Origin: Planotetraspora phitsanulokensis
GTDB lineage: Bacteria; Actinomycetota; Actinomycetes; Streptosporangiales; Streptosporangiaceae
Assembly: GCF_016863295.1 (NCBI RefSeq)
Contig: NZ_BOOP01000029.1
Location: forward strand, 111,458-175,457
DNA: 64,000 nt
Direction of reading: 5' to 3'
In this document: positions 53,480-62,724 of the stretch, piece by piece
Layout: every line of letters begins with the position of its first letter
Numbering within the stretch: the first letter of the stretch is position 1
Position numbers and translations under genes: made by a program
The notes under the pieces: generated by a model
The model's database searches: none
The model's input: the letters and a program-made list of their open reading frames with translations, nothing else
What the model was told of the DNA's origin: nothing

Positions 53480-55015
53480 TTGATCGATTCTGACCTGAGC
53501 AGCCCGCGGCCCGGCGGCGTCTCCACGCCCGCCACAGGCCCGGCGAAGTCGGTGGCGGCGTTCGCCCTTGTCCCGGTGGTGGTGGTCGTGACGGCGCTGG
53601 CCGGGCTGCTGACCGCGTTCTCCTGGCGGTACGGCTTCCACCGCGACGAGCTGTACTTCCTGGTCGCCGGGGATCATCCAGCGTGGGGATACGTGGACCA
53701 GCCCCCGCTGACTCCGATCGTGGCCAGGGCGGCCACTGCCGTCTTCGGGGTCACCCCGGCCGGGCTGCGGGTCGCCTCGACGCTGGCCTCCGCGGTGACG
53801 GTCCTGGTGGTCGCCCTGGTGGCCAGGGAGTTGGGCGGACGGCGCCGGGCCCAGGTGATCGCCGCGTTCTGTGCGGCGACATCGGGGTTCGTCCTGGCGG
53901 TCGGCCACATGGTGTCCACGTCCACATTCGACCTGCTGGCCTGGGTGGTGATCGCCTGGCTCGCGTTGCGGCTGCTGCGCACCGGGGACGGTCGCCTCTG
54001 GGTCGCGATGGGCGCCGCCGTCGGCCTCGCCGTACAGAACAAGTACCTGGTCGGCGCACTGGTGGTGGCGCTGTTCGTGGCTCAGTTGGCGCTGGGACCA
54101 CGCCGGGTGCTGCGGAGCCGGTGGCTGGTCGCCGGAGTGGCCGTCGCGGTCGTGGTGGCCGGGCCCAACCTGTTGTGGCAGGCCGCGCACGGGTGGCCGC
54201 AGTTGACCGTCGCAGATGGAATCAGCGCCGATGACGGGCTGGAGAACCGGCTGTTGTTCGTCCCCATGCAGATCGTGTACCTGTCGCCGTTGTTCGTGCC
54301 GATCTGGATCGCGGGGTTCGTGCGTTTGTGGCGCGACCCCGCACTGCGGTGGGCGCGTGCGATGGCGCTGGCCTATCCGGTGCTGTGCGTCCTGGTGCTG
54401 CTGGCCGGCGGCAAGTCGTACTATGCGCTTCCGCTGCTCCTGGTGCTGACGGCGGCCGGCTGTGAACCGGTGGCCAGATGGATGCGAGACCGGCGGCGAG
54501 TGGGGACGGCCGTCGCCGCCGGCGCCGTCACAGTCGTGATGAGCGGTCTGATCTCGCTTCCGGTACTGCCGCCGAACGCGCTGTCGGCGGTGAACGCGAT
54601 CAACAAGGAGCAGGGCGAACAGGTCGGGTGGCCCGAGCTCACCTCCGCGGTAGCGGCCCAATGGGCCGCCATCCCCGTCCAGGAGCGCCCACGAGCCGTG
54701 ATTTTCACCGCCAACTACGGCGAGGCGAGTGCGCTGGTCCGGTACGGCTCCCAGTACGAACTGCCGATGCCCTACTCCGGCCATATGAACTACGCCGGCT
54801 GGGGGCCACCTCCTGACTCCGCCGACGGGCCGGTGCTGCTGGTGGGCCGGCAGGGCGACCAGTCCAGCGGACAGTTTTTCACCGGCTGCCGGCAGGTGGG
54901 CCGCGTGGACAATGGAGAGGGCGTGGACAACGAGGAGCAGAATGCTCCGATCGCACTGTGCTCCGGCACCGCCCAGCCCTGGTCGGCGCTGTGGCCTAGA
55001 TTGCGGCACTATTGA
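53480..55015 (+). CDS. GT39-family (PMT-like) membrane glycosyltransferase
   Basis: About 511 residues from TTG 53480, chosen because GGAGG lies 7 bases upstream; ATG 53414 is possible. About ten helices are present. After TM1 comes HRDELYFLVAGDHPAWGYVDQPPLTPIVAR, the acidic D-E motif and Y-x-D-x-P-P loop that mark ArnT/PMT-type enzymes using lipid-linked sugars. A soluble C-terminal domain of about 120 residues follows (VIFTANYGEASALVRYGSQY, YSGHMNYAGWGPPP). It should transfer a sugar from a polyprenyl carrier to a protein or lipid outside the membrane. Confidence 0.85.
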   Translation: MIDSDLSSPRPGGVSTPATGPAKSVAAFALVPVVVVVTALAGLLTAFSWRYGFHRDELYFLVAGDHPAWGYVDQPPLTPIVARAATAVFGVTPAGLRVASTLASAVTVLVVALVARELGGRRRAQVIAAFCAATSGFVLAVGHMVSTSTFDLLAWVVIAWLALRLLRTGDGRLWVAMGAAVGLAVQNKYLVGALVVALFVAQLALGPRRVLRSRWLVAGVAVAVVVAGPNLLWQAAHGWPQLTVADGISADDGLENRLLFVPMQIVYLSPLFVPIWIAGFVRLWRDPALRWARAMALAYPVLCVLVLLAGGKSYYALPLLLVLTAAGCEPVARWMRDRRRVGTAVAAGAVTVVMSGLISLPVLPPNALSAVNAINKEQGEQVGWPELTSAVAAQWAAIPVQERPRAVIFTANYGEASALVRYGSQYELPMPYSGHMNYAGWGPPPDSADGPVLLVGRQGDQSSGQFFTGCRQVGRVDNGEGVDNEEQNAPIALCSGTAQPWSALWPRLRHY

Positions 55016-55654
55016 GTGTTTCCCGCCGGAGGCCGCTGGGCGCGGAAACGGTTCAAGTCTCGCCGCCGGAGGCCGGCTTCGGCTGGATTGAGGAAGAGCG
55101 CGGTGACGTCCTCGGGTCTTCCAGGTCGCGCTGAGTACGCGCGCCTCCTCGGGCGAGCCGCCGAGGCAAGCCACGGTGACAACGTGCGGATTGGGCACGC
55201 TGCGCGTCGTCCACGGCTCTCGCCATCTCATCCAGACCTGGCCCGACCACGCGATGCACGACCAATGCAGAGAGCAGGAATGCGACAGCCAGCGCGGACA
55301 AAATCGGCCGGCTGTAGTACCAGCCGGAGCAAGGGGTGGCCGTACGGGATACAGCCCCGTCCGGGCTGCTCATGGTCGGTGCCGTGTCTGACGCCGGCGA
55401 TCAGGAGGGGCGAGAGACTCGTCGGATGCAATTCTTTGGACTGCCCTCGATCGCTTGGCAGGTGCGGATCTACAGCAAAGCCCTGTAGGCGCCCAGGCCG
55501 TTCTCGACTGGCGATGTGATGCGCGGCCGCCAGCTCAGGGACGCCAGCCGACAGTTGGCCCCGCATGCCATCCCCCTGGGACCGGACGCGCCGGTCCGCT
55601 TACGGGTTCCCCGCCGTAGCCGCCGCCGAGCGCGCAGCGGCTACGGCCGGGGTG
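55016..55654. other. Intergenic stretch with a doubtful leftward frame
   Basis: A leftward frame at 55053-55373 has one hydrophobic helix (PILSALAVAFLLSALVVHRVV) but no recognised family and an Arg-rich random-looking tail. Other frames look like noise. I call no gene. Confidence 0.3.
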
Positions 55655-56629
55655 TCATGCCGCCGGGACGGTCTCCTGCTCCCAGGAGAAGACCTCGGGC
55701 GACTTCGGCTTGACCGTGACTCGCAGCCACTGGCTGGCGGTGTCGCCGAACGTCTCCAGCCGGGTCAGGTTGGGAACACCGGCGTAGTTCGGCTCCACCT
55801 CCTGGACATGCTCGTCACCGTGTACAAGCAGCACCGGCTTGCCGTACGCGCGAGAACGTTCGACGATGCGCTCGCGGATTTCGGTGAACCCCGCGGACTG
55901 CGTGGGCTCGGCCTGGAGCAGGAGCAGGACACCAGGGGCGTGGGTGCGCCGGGCGGTGTCGAAGGCGTTGTCGATCCAGTCGAGCGCGGCGGCCTTCCGA
56001 GCCTCGTACTCGGCCGTTCGCAGCTCGGGCTGGTCCCCGCCGGGCAGCTGAGCCCACGGGGCCAGGTCGTTCGCGCTGCCGACCACATGCACCGTGGCGA
56101 AGACGACGCGCTTCTCAGTGAAGAGCACGTTCTCGACGTAGTCGCGGTGCTGCGGGTTGCGGGCCTGGGTCTCGACCTTCATGGGGTGGCGGCCGAGGGT
56201 ACGGCCGGCGACCGGGTAGAAGATCCGGCGGAAGGCGTCGAGCCGTTCCGTGGGGAGGAAGCCGCCCGCAGCGGTGCGATGGCAGTCGGTCCAGTCGTTG
56301 TCGCCGGGAGTCAGCACGAACGGGTCGTCGAAGGTCTGGTACTGCTTCGCCGTCGCGGTCAGGTGCGCGTCGTCACAGGAGGTAGAGCCGCTCTTGACGT
56401 CGCCCGCGTGCAGGACGAGCTTGACGTCCCTGTCGGAGTTGATGTCCTCGACCAGGGTGGGGAACGCGGCTTCCTGTGCTTCTCCGTAGGGCGTGTCGCC
56501 CAGCAGGGCGAAGGTGAAGGAAGGTCCGCGGCCGGAGTGACCGGAGTCGGCGCCGGCGATGCCGGGTGAGGCGATACCGGCGGCCAGTGATGTGGCGATC
56601 ATGGTGGCGGCGAGAAGGTACTTACGCAT
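55655..56629 (-). CDS. Secreted calcineurin-like metallophosphoesterase
   Basis: A 324-residue exported protein. Signal peptide MRKYLLAATMIATSLAAGIASPGIAGA, then the phosphoesterase motifs FALLGDTPYGEA (first Asp), LVLHAGDVKSG (GD), LTPGDNDWTDC (the GNHD-equivalent GDND), and VLLVHGDEHVQ (late H). The usual first motif D-x-H is D-x-P here, so one metal ligand is changed. The substrate is unknown. ATG 56629 gives the cleanest signal peptide; the frame upstream is open to 56848 but unconvincing. Confidence 0.85.
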   Translation of the reverse strand: MRKYLLAATMIATSLAAGIASPGIAGADSGHSGRGPSFTFALLGDTPYGEAQEAAFPTLVEDINSDRDVKLVLHAGDVKSGSTSCDDAHLTATAKQYQTFDDPFVLTPGDNDWTDCHRTAAGGFLPTERLDAFRRIFYPVAGRTLGRHPMKVETQARNPQHRDYVENVLFTEKRVVFATVHVVGSANDLAPWAQLPGGDQPELRTAEYEARKAAALDWIDNAFDTARRTHAPGVLLLLQAEPTQSAGFTEIRERIVERSRAYGKPVLLVHGDEHVQEVEPNYAGVPNLTRLETFGDTASQWLRVTVKPKSPEVFSWEQETVPAA

Positions 56630-56708
56630 AAGGAATTCATCGCCGCTCCGGGCCACCGTTCGATGACGCCCAGCCGACACCACGTGTAACCCCGGCTGAC
56701 AACTTTGA

Positions 56709-57140
56709 TCATCCACGTCTCCCCGGCCGGTGTGGGACGGCCCGGCCGGGGAGTTCATTTGGTGAGGCGGATGCACTCGTTGCAGGTGAGTTCCCGGCGG
56801 CTGAGAGGAACTCGATGTAGACGGACCCGCCGACGCCGTGGAGACCACCCGCGGCCCCTACGCGCATCCACTCTTCATGCTTGTGGAGGATTCCCGCGCG
56901 CGGAGGGTCCGTGATCCGAGCGTCCAGGAATGCCAGCGTGTATCGGGCGCGCCAGCGAGCGTGCCTGTCCTTGGACTCCTTCAGGGCGTCCAATTCGTCG
57001 ACGACGACCATGGGCACGATGATGCGGACGGGATATTCCTCCCACTCGCTTAGGTGCTGGGACAGGTCGAGATCTTCTACCTTCGGCCCGTGGACGAACA
57101 CCCACATCCCCGCCCACGACCAGAACCTCGTACTCGCCAG
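56709..57140 (-). pseudogene. PIN-domain protein remnant, frameshifted and C-terminally truncated
   Basis: RVRVPHPGEYEVLVVGGD in one frame continues in another as WVFVHGPKVEDLDLSQHLSEWEEYPVRIIVPMVVVDELDALKESKDRHARWRARYTLAFLDARI, the central part of the actinobacterial large PIN family (the conserved V-V-D-E-L-D acidic pair is present). After VYIEFL the sequence diverges and the remaining acidic residues of the nuclease site are missing. Confidence 0.6.
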
Positions 57141-57182
57141 GATGCGGCACCCGCACGCGGAACGCGCGGACTGACGCCTCGG

Positions 57183-57650
57183 TCAGGCCGGCACGGGTGT
57201 CGGCTTGTTGATGAGCGCGATGTTCATCCAGAAGCCGGCCGAGGCGAGCACCATCATCAGGGTGGCCATCGCCTTGTCGTCGTAGTGCTTCGCGACCTCG
57301 ATGTACAGGTCGTCCGGTACCCGTTCCTCGCCACGCGCGCCGGGCTGGAAAATGGCATCGGTCAGCGCCAGCGCGGCCTGCTCGGCGTCGGTGAAGTACG
57401 GCGCGTCCCGCCAGGTCGCCACGGCGGCGATCCTAGCCTCGGACTCGCCCGCCTTACGCAGGTCGACCGAGTGCCGCATCACCTGGTAGGTGCTGCCGAC
57501 GATCTGGCTGGCACGCAGGTAGACCAGGCTGGTCGTGGTCGCCGGCACCGAGCCGTTGCCGGTGGCCTTGACCATCGCGGCAGCCAACTCCTGGATCTCG
57601 GGCAGGTGTGTGCTGGCGTCGGGAATCCGTGATCCCACGGTGTCCTCCAT
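57183..57650 (-). CDS. Carboxymuconolactone decarboxylase/AhpD-like protein lacking the CxxC pair
   Basis: A 155-residue helical protein clearly of the AhpD-like family (LVYLRASQIVGSTYQVMRHSVDLRKAGESEARIAAVATWRDAPYFTDAEQAALALTDAI). Family members carry C-x-x-C in the R-A-S-Q-I-N-G-C-x-x-C segment; here the corresponding residues are S and Q. Peroxide or thiol chemistry is therefore unlikely. It sits 24 bp downstream of a SigJ-type sigma factor, a very frequent pairing, and may have a regulatory or structural role. Confidence 0.85.
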   Translation of the reverse strand: MEDTVGSRIPDASTHLPEIQELAAAMVKATGNGSVPATTTSLVYLRASQIVGSTYQVMRHSVDLRKAGESEARIAAVATWRDAPYFTDAEQAALALTDAIFQPGARGEERVPDDLYIEVAKHYDDKAMATLMMVLASAGFWMNIALINKPTPVPA

Positions 57651-57674
57651 GGTGCTTGGGAAATGTTGTCGCCC

Positions 57675-58577
57675 CTATGAGCCCTCGCGTGCCGGCAATG
57701 TGACCGACGGCGGAGGAATCCCGGCGGCGTCGGCGAACTGGCGGACCCGCTCGGGGTCGCGGAGCCCGTCGATGGCGACGATCCGGTCGCCCGCGACGGT
57801 GAATACCAGCACACCGAACGGCTGGTCGTCGACGCTGATCAACGCGCCGACCGCGTCGTTGACCAGCACAGGTTGCAGCCGCCCGCTGTGCGGGCCGCGG
57901 GCTTGCTTGGCCACGGCCACCACGCCGCGGACGACGACACGCTGCCCGTCGGCCCCGAAGTCGGAGGTCAGGACGACATCGGGATCGAGGATCTGGACCA
58001 AGGCGTCGAAGTCACCGGCCCGTGAGGCCGCGTAGAAGGCGTCGACCACCTGCCGCTGCCGCACCAGATCTGGGTCGGGCGATGGGATCTCGGCCCCGTT
58101 AACCCGGCGCCGTGCCCGGCTGGCCAGCTGCCGCGCGGCGGCCGGCGTGCGGCCCACGATCCCGGCGATCTCGTCGAACGGCAGCTCGAACATGTCGTGC
58201 AGCACGAACGCCAACCGCTCGGCCGGACTGAGCCGGTCGAGCACCACGAGCAGGGCCAGCCCCACCGAGTCGGCCAGCAACGCCTCCTGCTCGGGGTCAA
58301 GATCGCTGTCCAGGATCACGACCGGCTCGGGCAGGCGCGACTCCTCCCGCCGCTGCCGCCGGGAACGCAGCGTGTGCAGGCATTCCCGGGCCACAACGGT
58401 GGTCAGCCAGCCGCCGAGGTTGTCGATCTGGTCCGCGTCGGACCGGCAGAGCCGCAGCCAGGCGTCCTGGACGGCGTCATCGGCCTCGGCCATCGAACCC
58501 AGCATCCGGTAGGCCGCCGCCCGCAACCGGGGCCGGTGCTGCTCGAAACGCTCGGCCAGCCACTCGGTCTCCTCCAT
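57675..58577 (-). CDS. sigJ: ECF sigma factor, SigJ (ECF41) type
   Basis: A 300-residue sigma factor. Region 2 (RLRAAAYRMLGSMAEADDAVQDAWLRL), region 4 (LSPAERLAFVLHDMFELPFDEIAGIVGRTPAAARQLASRARRRV), and a C-terminal SnoaL-like domain (VVDAFYAASRAGDFDALVQILDPDVVLTSDFG, IDGLRDPERVRQF). This group has no separate anti-sigma gene; the C-terminal domain controls activity, and the usual target is the adjacent AhpD/CMD-like gene. Confidence 0.9.
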   Translation of the reverse strand: MEETEWLAERFEQHRPRLRAAAYRMLGSMAEADDAVQDAWLRLCRSDADQIDNLGGWLTTVVARECLHTLRSRRQRREESRLPEPVVILDSDLDPEQEALLADSVGLALLVVLDRLSPAERLAFVLHDMFELPFDEIAGIVGRTPAAARQLASRARRRVNGAEIPSPDPDLVRQRQVVDAFYAASRAGDFDALVQILDPDVVLTSDFGADGQRVVVRGVVAVAKQARGPHSGRLQPVLVNDAVGALISVDDQPFGVLVFTVAGDRIVAIDGLRDPERVRQFADAAGIPPPSVTLPAREGS

Positions 58578-58819
58578 CGGTCACATCATCCCCCTCGTCA
58601 AGGCTCAAGGACATGAACCCGCGAAGGCGCCGAATGTGACAGGAGGCCGGCTCAGGAACATCGAACAAGCCACTGAGGTCGCCTGAGCTGGTGCACGTAT
58701 CCCACCCGCGAGGACCGAAAACCACCGGGCACGGCCTCGAAAACAACGAGAGCCCGTCCGATCCACAAGATCAGACAGGCGCTCGTGACACTTATTCAGG
58801 CCATCTCAAGAACGGCCCG

Positions 58820-58866
58820 GAGGTGGAGTCTGGAGGATTCGAACCCTGACTTCTTGCTTGCAAACG
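58820..58866 (-). repeat. Degenerate 3' end of tRNA-Ala(TGC), att-like scar
   Basis: On the minus strand: TTTGCAA (anticodon loop), GCAAG, AAGTCA, T-arm GGGTTCGAATCC, then AGACTCCACC. This aligns with the 3' half of tRNA-Ala(TGC) (..TGTCAGGGGTTCGAGTCCCCTAGGCTCCACC) with several changes that break the T-stem. The 5' half is missing. Confidence 0.5.
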
Positions 58867-59024
58867 GGAGCCAGTCATCATCTGGGGGACACACCGCGGC
58901 GTGCTCGGGCGTGTGGTGGTGGATGTCGGCGTGAGGGGCGTGCGGTCCTGTTGCCGTTCTGCTGTACGGCGTTCCGCCGGCAGGGCGCCCCTGGCCCCCG
59001 TCTGCTTCGGTGTTCCGTGCCGGA

Positions 59025-59633
59025 TCAGGCGGCGCGGCCGGCCTTGAGCGAGGCCGCGGTGTCGACGACGCGGCGGGCCTGGTAGCGGGCCGCTTCCAGG
59101 GACACGTCGTTGGGCGGGCCGTCACCGTCCACGTGGGAGGCGCCGTAGGGATTGCCTGACTGGAATTGGATGGGGTCGGTGTAGCCAGGAGGCACGATGA
59201 TGCCGCCCCAGTGGTAGAACGTGTTCCCCAGCGCCAGGAGGGTGGATTCCTGTCCACCGTGGACAGTGTTGGAAGCGGTGAAAGCCGAATACACCTTGTC
59301 CGCGAGCTTGCCGTGACCCCACAGACCACTGGTGGTTTCGATGAACGCCCTGAGTGGGCTGGCTGGGTTGCCGAAGCGGGCGGGGGTACCGAACAGCACG
59401 GCGTCGGCCCAGTCCAGGTCGTCGAGGCCGGCCTCGGCGACGTCGGCGGTGTCCTGGAGGTGTTGGGCCCAGGCGGGCTTGGCGCTGATCGCCTCCGGTG
59501 GGGCCAGTTCGGCGACCTTGCGCAGGCGCACGCGTGCGCCTGCCTTTTCCGCGCCTTCGGCGGCGGCTTGCGCCAAGGCATGCACGGTGCCTGTGGCGCT
59601 GTAGTAAATGATCGCGACGTGAACAGGTGCCAT
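59025..59633 (-). CDS. wrbA: NAD(P)H:quinone oxidoreductase, WrbA type
   Basis: A 202-residue flavodoxin-like enzyme: FMN loop YYSATGTVHALAQAAAEGAE, DAVLFGTPARFGNPASPLRAFIE, and GNTFYHWGGIIVPPGYTD (the WrbA-specific H-x-G-x-x-I/V-x-P-x-G-Y loop). It reduces quinones by two electrons using FMN, protecting against oxidative stress. Length matches the family. Stands alone; the upstream ABC fragment is unrelated. Confidence 0.95.
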   Translation of the reverse strand: MAPVHVAIIYYSATGTVHALAQAAAEGAEKAGARVRLRKVAELAPPEAISAKPAWAQHLQDTADVAEAGLDDLDWADAVLFGTPARFGNPASPLRAFIETTSGLWGHGKLADKVYSAFTASNTVHGGQESTLLALGNTFYHWGGIIVPPGYTDPIQFQSGNPYGASHVDGDGPPNDVSLEAARYQARRVVDTAASLKAGRAA

Positions 59634-59754
59634 GATCGGTCCTTCCCTAGTGGTGGTTCAGCAGTAGGACGACACAGCCCCTCGGAATGTGAAGTGTTCG
59701 CGACGTCCTCATCCCGACCATGGCCGCGACACGTCACGGCTCAGTCGGCGCCTT

Positions 59755-60008
59755 AGCTGGCCTGCTCCAGTTCGGGGTGGGGTCCGCTGTCGGACATCAG
59801 GCGCAGGAATGATCGGATGCGGGTGTTGGCCGGGGTTGCTGAAGAACACGTTCGGGCTCTGTTCTTCGAGGATGTAGCCCTTGGCCATGAACACGACCCT
59901 GTTGGCGACTTCGCGTGCGAAGGCGATCTCGTGAGCGACGATCACCATCGTCATTCCGTGGGCTGCGATGTTCTTCACTGTCAGCTTGGGAAGTCTTTTC
60001 AACACCAT
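59755..60008 (-). pseudogene. Polar amino-acid ABC ATPase, C-terminal fragment
   Basis: MTMVIVAHEIAFAREVANRVVFMAKGYILEEQSPNVFFSN matches the switch-His and C-terminal region of GlnQ/HisP-type ATPases. One extra base after FFSNP shifts the frame; the correct continuation NTRIRSFLRLMSDSG lies in the next frame and ends at 59755. Walker A and B are absent. Confidence 0.75.
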
Positions 60009-61042
60009 GCCGTCTGAGCTGGGAAAACGCCGACCTGGCTATATGTGTTTCGAGCGACCGTGAGTCCCCGTGATTACCCCGGCACGGGCAGTGTCAGCCG
60101 GCCTGTCACCAACGTCCCCGCAGATCACGGTGACGCTGACCGGAGCATATGCCGGCCGAGCAGCCGTGATTTCCCGTGGATTGCCGACCGTACGCCCACG
60201 CAATGGGCATGCCGGAGTCTCCCGCCTTACCGCCGATCCACACGGATGCCGAGTGGTTCAGGAACAGCCATCTGGGAGTTCCTCTTCGGGTGGCCGCCGT
60301 CCCTCTCCTGGTCGTGTCCGCATGCATCGGGGCGGCCGAAGAAGGCACGTTTTCCGGAGCGCAACTGGCCAACGTGTCACTCCCTCCAACCGAACGGAGA
60401 CGCCTCAACCTGAACAGGGTGCAGCAGGTTCTGACCCAACGAACCCTTCAACCTCCTCCCGGCCGCCCCGGCATCAAGCTGGACCCGATTCAGCACATGC
60501 GTAAAGGCTGAACCTGACCCAGCGGGCCTGACAGGTGGTTCGTATCGCCCGCGCCGGGATCCTTACCCGATGGCGCCTTGGCACCTGATCGACCACGACG
60601 CGCGTCCGGCTTAAGTGAGGGGCTGGCCCATGCAGGGCTGCCGGGGCGCGGCTGACGACGTCGGCGCTGCATGGCGCCGCGCCGTGCCTGTTCTGGTCGC
60701 GGACTGCGGCGGCCTCACGAGGCCGGAGTGGCTCCTTCGCGTCGTCCCAGTCACCGGCGCGATCGTCTGGACGTTGTCGTTCTCGACGGCCGTGTGGTCG
60801 GCCTTCCGCAGTCCCGTCGGGCAGGGGCCCGCCTGATCGTAGGGGCCTATCCGGCTTCTGCCCCGGGTCGTCTCCGGTCATCCGCGTCGTCGCGTAGCGA
60901 GATGCCGGCTGGCCTCTAGACCTCTGACGACCTGGCATGTAAGACCTGCCGCGAGCCTGTCACTCACCAAGACATACCCAGCAGGATCTCTAGTTCAGAC
61001 GTCAACTGCGGCGCGGGCCGCATCGCTAAGGAGTGAAGAAGC
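60009..61042. other. 1-kb stretch without a supported gene
   Basis: Frames at 60176-60511 (+) and 60474-60938 (-) have no recognisable domain, and the translations are rich in R, P and S. The last 30 bases hold AAGGAG for the SDR gene. It may be debris linked to the neighbouring ABC fragment. Confidence 0.3.
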
Positions 61043-61810
61043 ATGGGTGCTTTCGAAGGCCGCAAACTGATCGCCGTCGGCGGCAGCAGCGGCATGGGAC
61101 GGCAGAGTGCTGAAGACGTCATCGCAGCCGGCGGCTCGGCCGTCATCATCGGCCGCGACCAGGCCCGCGTGGACGACACCGTCAACACCTTGTCCCAGAC
61201 CGGGGACGCATGGGGCATCACTGCCGATCTTGCCAACCGCGACGACGTCAGGCGGGTCCAGGACACGCTGGCGGCCGAGCACGCTGACGCCACCCTCCTG
61301 GTGAACTCAGCCGGCTTCTTCATCCCCAAGGCTTTCCTCGACTACGAGGGCGCCGACTACGACGCCTACCTCGAGCTCGCCAGGTCAGCCTTCTTCCTCA
61401 CCCAGACCGTCACCCGAGGCATGATCAGTGCCGGCGGAGGCGCCATCGTCAACATCGGCTCGATGTGGGCCCACCAAGCCATCGCCGCAACCCCCGCGAC
61501 CGGTTACTCGATGGGCAAGGCGGCCCTCCATGCGCTCACCCACAACCTGGCCATGGAGCTCGCGGAGCACAAGATCCGCGTCAACGCCGTGGCGCCTGCC
61601 GTTGTCGCGACCCCCTTGTACGAGGCGTTCGTACCCAAGGACCAGTTCGAGGCCACGCTCAACAGCTTCAACGGCTTCCACCCGCTCGGCCGTGTGGGAA
61701 CGCCCAAGGACATTGCCTCTGCGGTGACGTACCTGCTCTCCGACGATGCCGGCTGGGTCACCGGCGCGATCCTCAACGTCGACGGCGGCGTCATGGCGGG
61801 CCGGAATTAG
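61043..61810 (+). CDS. Short-chain dehydrogenase/reductase
   Basis: A 255-residue oxidoreductase from ATG 61043, with AAGGAG ahead. Cofactor loop GGSSGMG (14-20), [15 protein letters not shown], catalytic S in VNIGSMW and Y-x-x-x-K in TGYSMGK, C-terminal [11 protein letters not shown]. All triad residues are present and this is a typical classical SDR. The substrate is unknown. The next gene begins 103 bp downstream. Confidence 0.95.
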   Translation: MGAFEGRKLIAVGGSSGMGRQSAEDVIAAGGSAVIIGRDQARVDDTVNTLSQTGDAWGITADLANRDDVRRVQDTLAAEHADATLLVNSAGFFIPKAFLDYEGADYDAYLELARSAFFLTQTVTRGMISAGGGAIVNIGSMWAHQAIAATPATGYSMGKAALHALTHNLAMELAEHKIRVNAVAPAVVATPLYEAFVPKDQFEATLNSFNGFHPLGRVGTPKDIASAVTYLLSDDAGWVTGAILNVDGGVMAGRN

Positions 61811-61913
61811 GCCTCAAAGAGATCCCCGGCCACGCGAGGTCCGGGCACAGAGCAGCCCGGACTCCTTGGCAAACAACACGAGAAGGCAAACCTCACAGCG
61901 AGGAGCTGGAACC

Positions 61914-62711
61914 ATGGCACAAACAAATGAGCGCACGCCCGCGGCAGTCGAGCGGCTGACGCCACGACAGCGGGCGGTCACCCAGGACGACGTCACCGAG
62001 CCGCCCTTCGAAAACGAGTTCGGGAACTCGAAGGAGCCGGGCATCTACGCCGATGTGGTCTCAGGCGAACCGCTCTTCGCGTCGGTCCACAACGCGGACG
62101 CCGTCGTACGAACCCGGGTGCGTGTGCCCCTGCGGTTCGCCGACGGGTTCAGCGCGGTGGCCGAGGCCGTGACCTTCCGCGGTCTGGCCGACGACGGCGA
62201 GCACGTGGCGCTCGTCTTCGGTGAGCCGGACGCGGGCACGTCACCGCTGGTGCGCCTGCACTCCGAATGCCTCACCGGCGACGTCTTCGGCTCGGCCCGC
62301 TGCGACTGCGGACCACAGTTGCGCGAGGCCGTCGAGCGGCTCTCCGCGGCGGAAGGGGTGCTGCTCTACCTGCGTCAGGAGGGCCGGGGGATCGGTCTGT
62401 ACAACAAGCTGGACGCCTACGCCCTGCAGGACGACGGCCTGGACACCTACGCCGCGAACGTCGCGCTCGGGCTGCCGGAGGACGGGCGGGACTACACCGT
62501 CGCCGCGCAGATGCTCGGCGCGCTCGGGATCGGCGGCGTCGACCTGCTGTCCAACAATCCCGACAAGGAGCGTCAGCTGTCCGCCCTCGGCGTGACGGTG
62601 CGCCGCCGGGTGCCCACGGGCGTCTTCGCCACCGACCACAACATGCGCTATCTGCGCGCCAAGGTCGACCGTACGGGCCACACCATCGCCCTGACCGAAC
62701 TCGCGAGCTAG
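61914..62711 (+). CDS. ribA: GTP cyclohydrolase II fused to an MsrB N-terminal fragment
   Basis: A 265-residue chimera from ATG 61914 (AGGAG ahead). Residues about 11-57 (VERLTPRQRAVTQDD, TEPPFENEF, KEPGIYADVVSGEPLF) are the N-terminal part of methionine-R-sulfoxide reductase MsrB. From about residue 64 it is GTP cyclohydrolase II: zinc site C-x10-C-x-C in ECLTGDVFGSARCDCG, RQEGRGIGLYNKLDAYALQD, LLSNNPDKERQL. The enzyme opens GTP to the first riboflavin precursor. It lacks its own start, so translation depends on the MsrB start. A dihydrofolate-reductase-like gene follows 13 bp later. Confidence 0.85.
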   Translation: MAQTNERTPAAVERLTPRQRAVTQDDVTEPPFENEFGNSKEPGIYADVVSGEPLFASVHNADAVVRTRVRVPLRFADGFSAVAEAVTFRGLADDGEHVALVFGEPDAGTSPLVRLHSECLTGDVFGSARCDCGPQLREAVERLSAAEGVLLYLRQEGRGIGLYNKLDAYALQDDGLDTYAANVALGLPEDGRDYTVAAQMLGALGIGGVDLLSNNPDKERQLSALGVTVRRRVPTGVFATDHNMRYLRAKVDRTGHTIALTELAS

Positions 62712-62724
62712 CCGGGGAGCCCCA

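Noticed and set aside
60176..60938. Two overlapping frames upstream of the SDR gene
   Set aside because: No recognisable domain, no ribosome site, and composition typical of noise.
61746..61913. Longer start for the MsrB::RibA protein
   Set aside because: The upstream frame overlaps the SDR gene; ATG 61914 has a good AGGAG site and matches the MsrB N-terminus.
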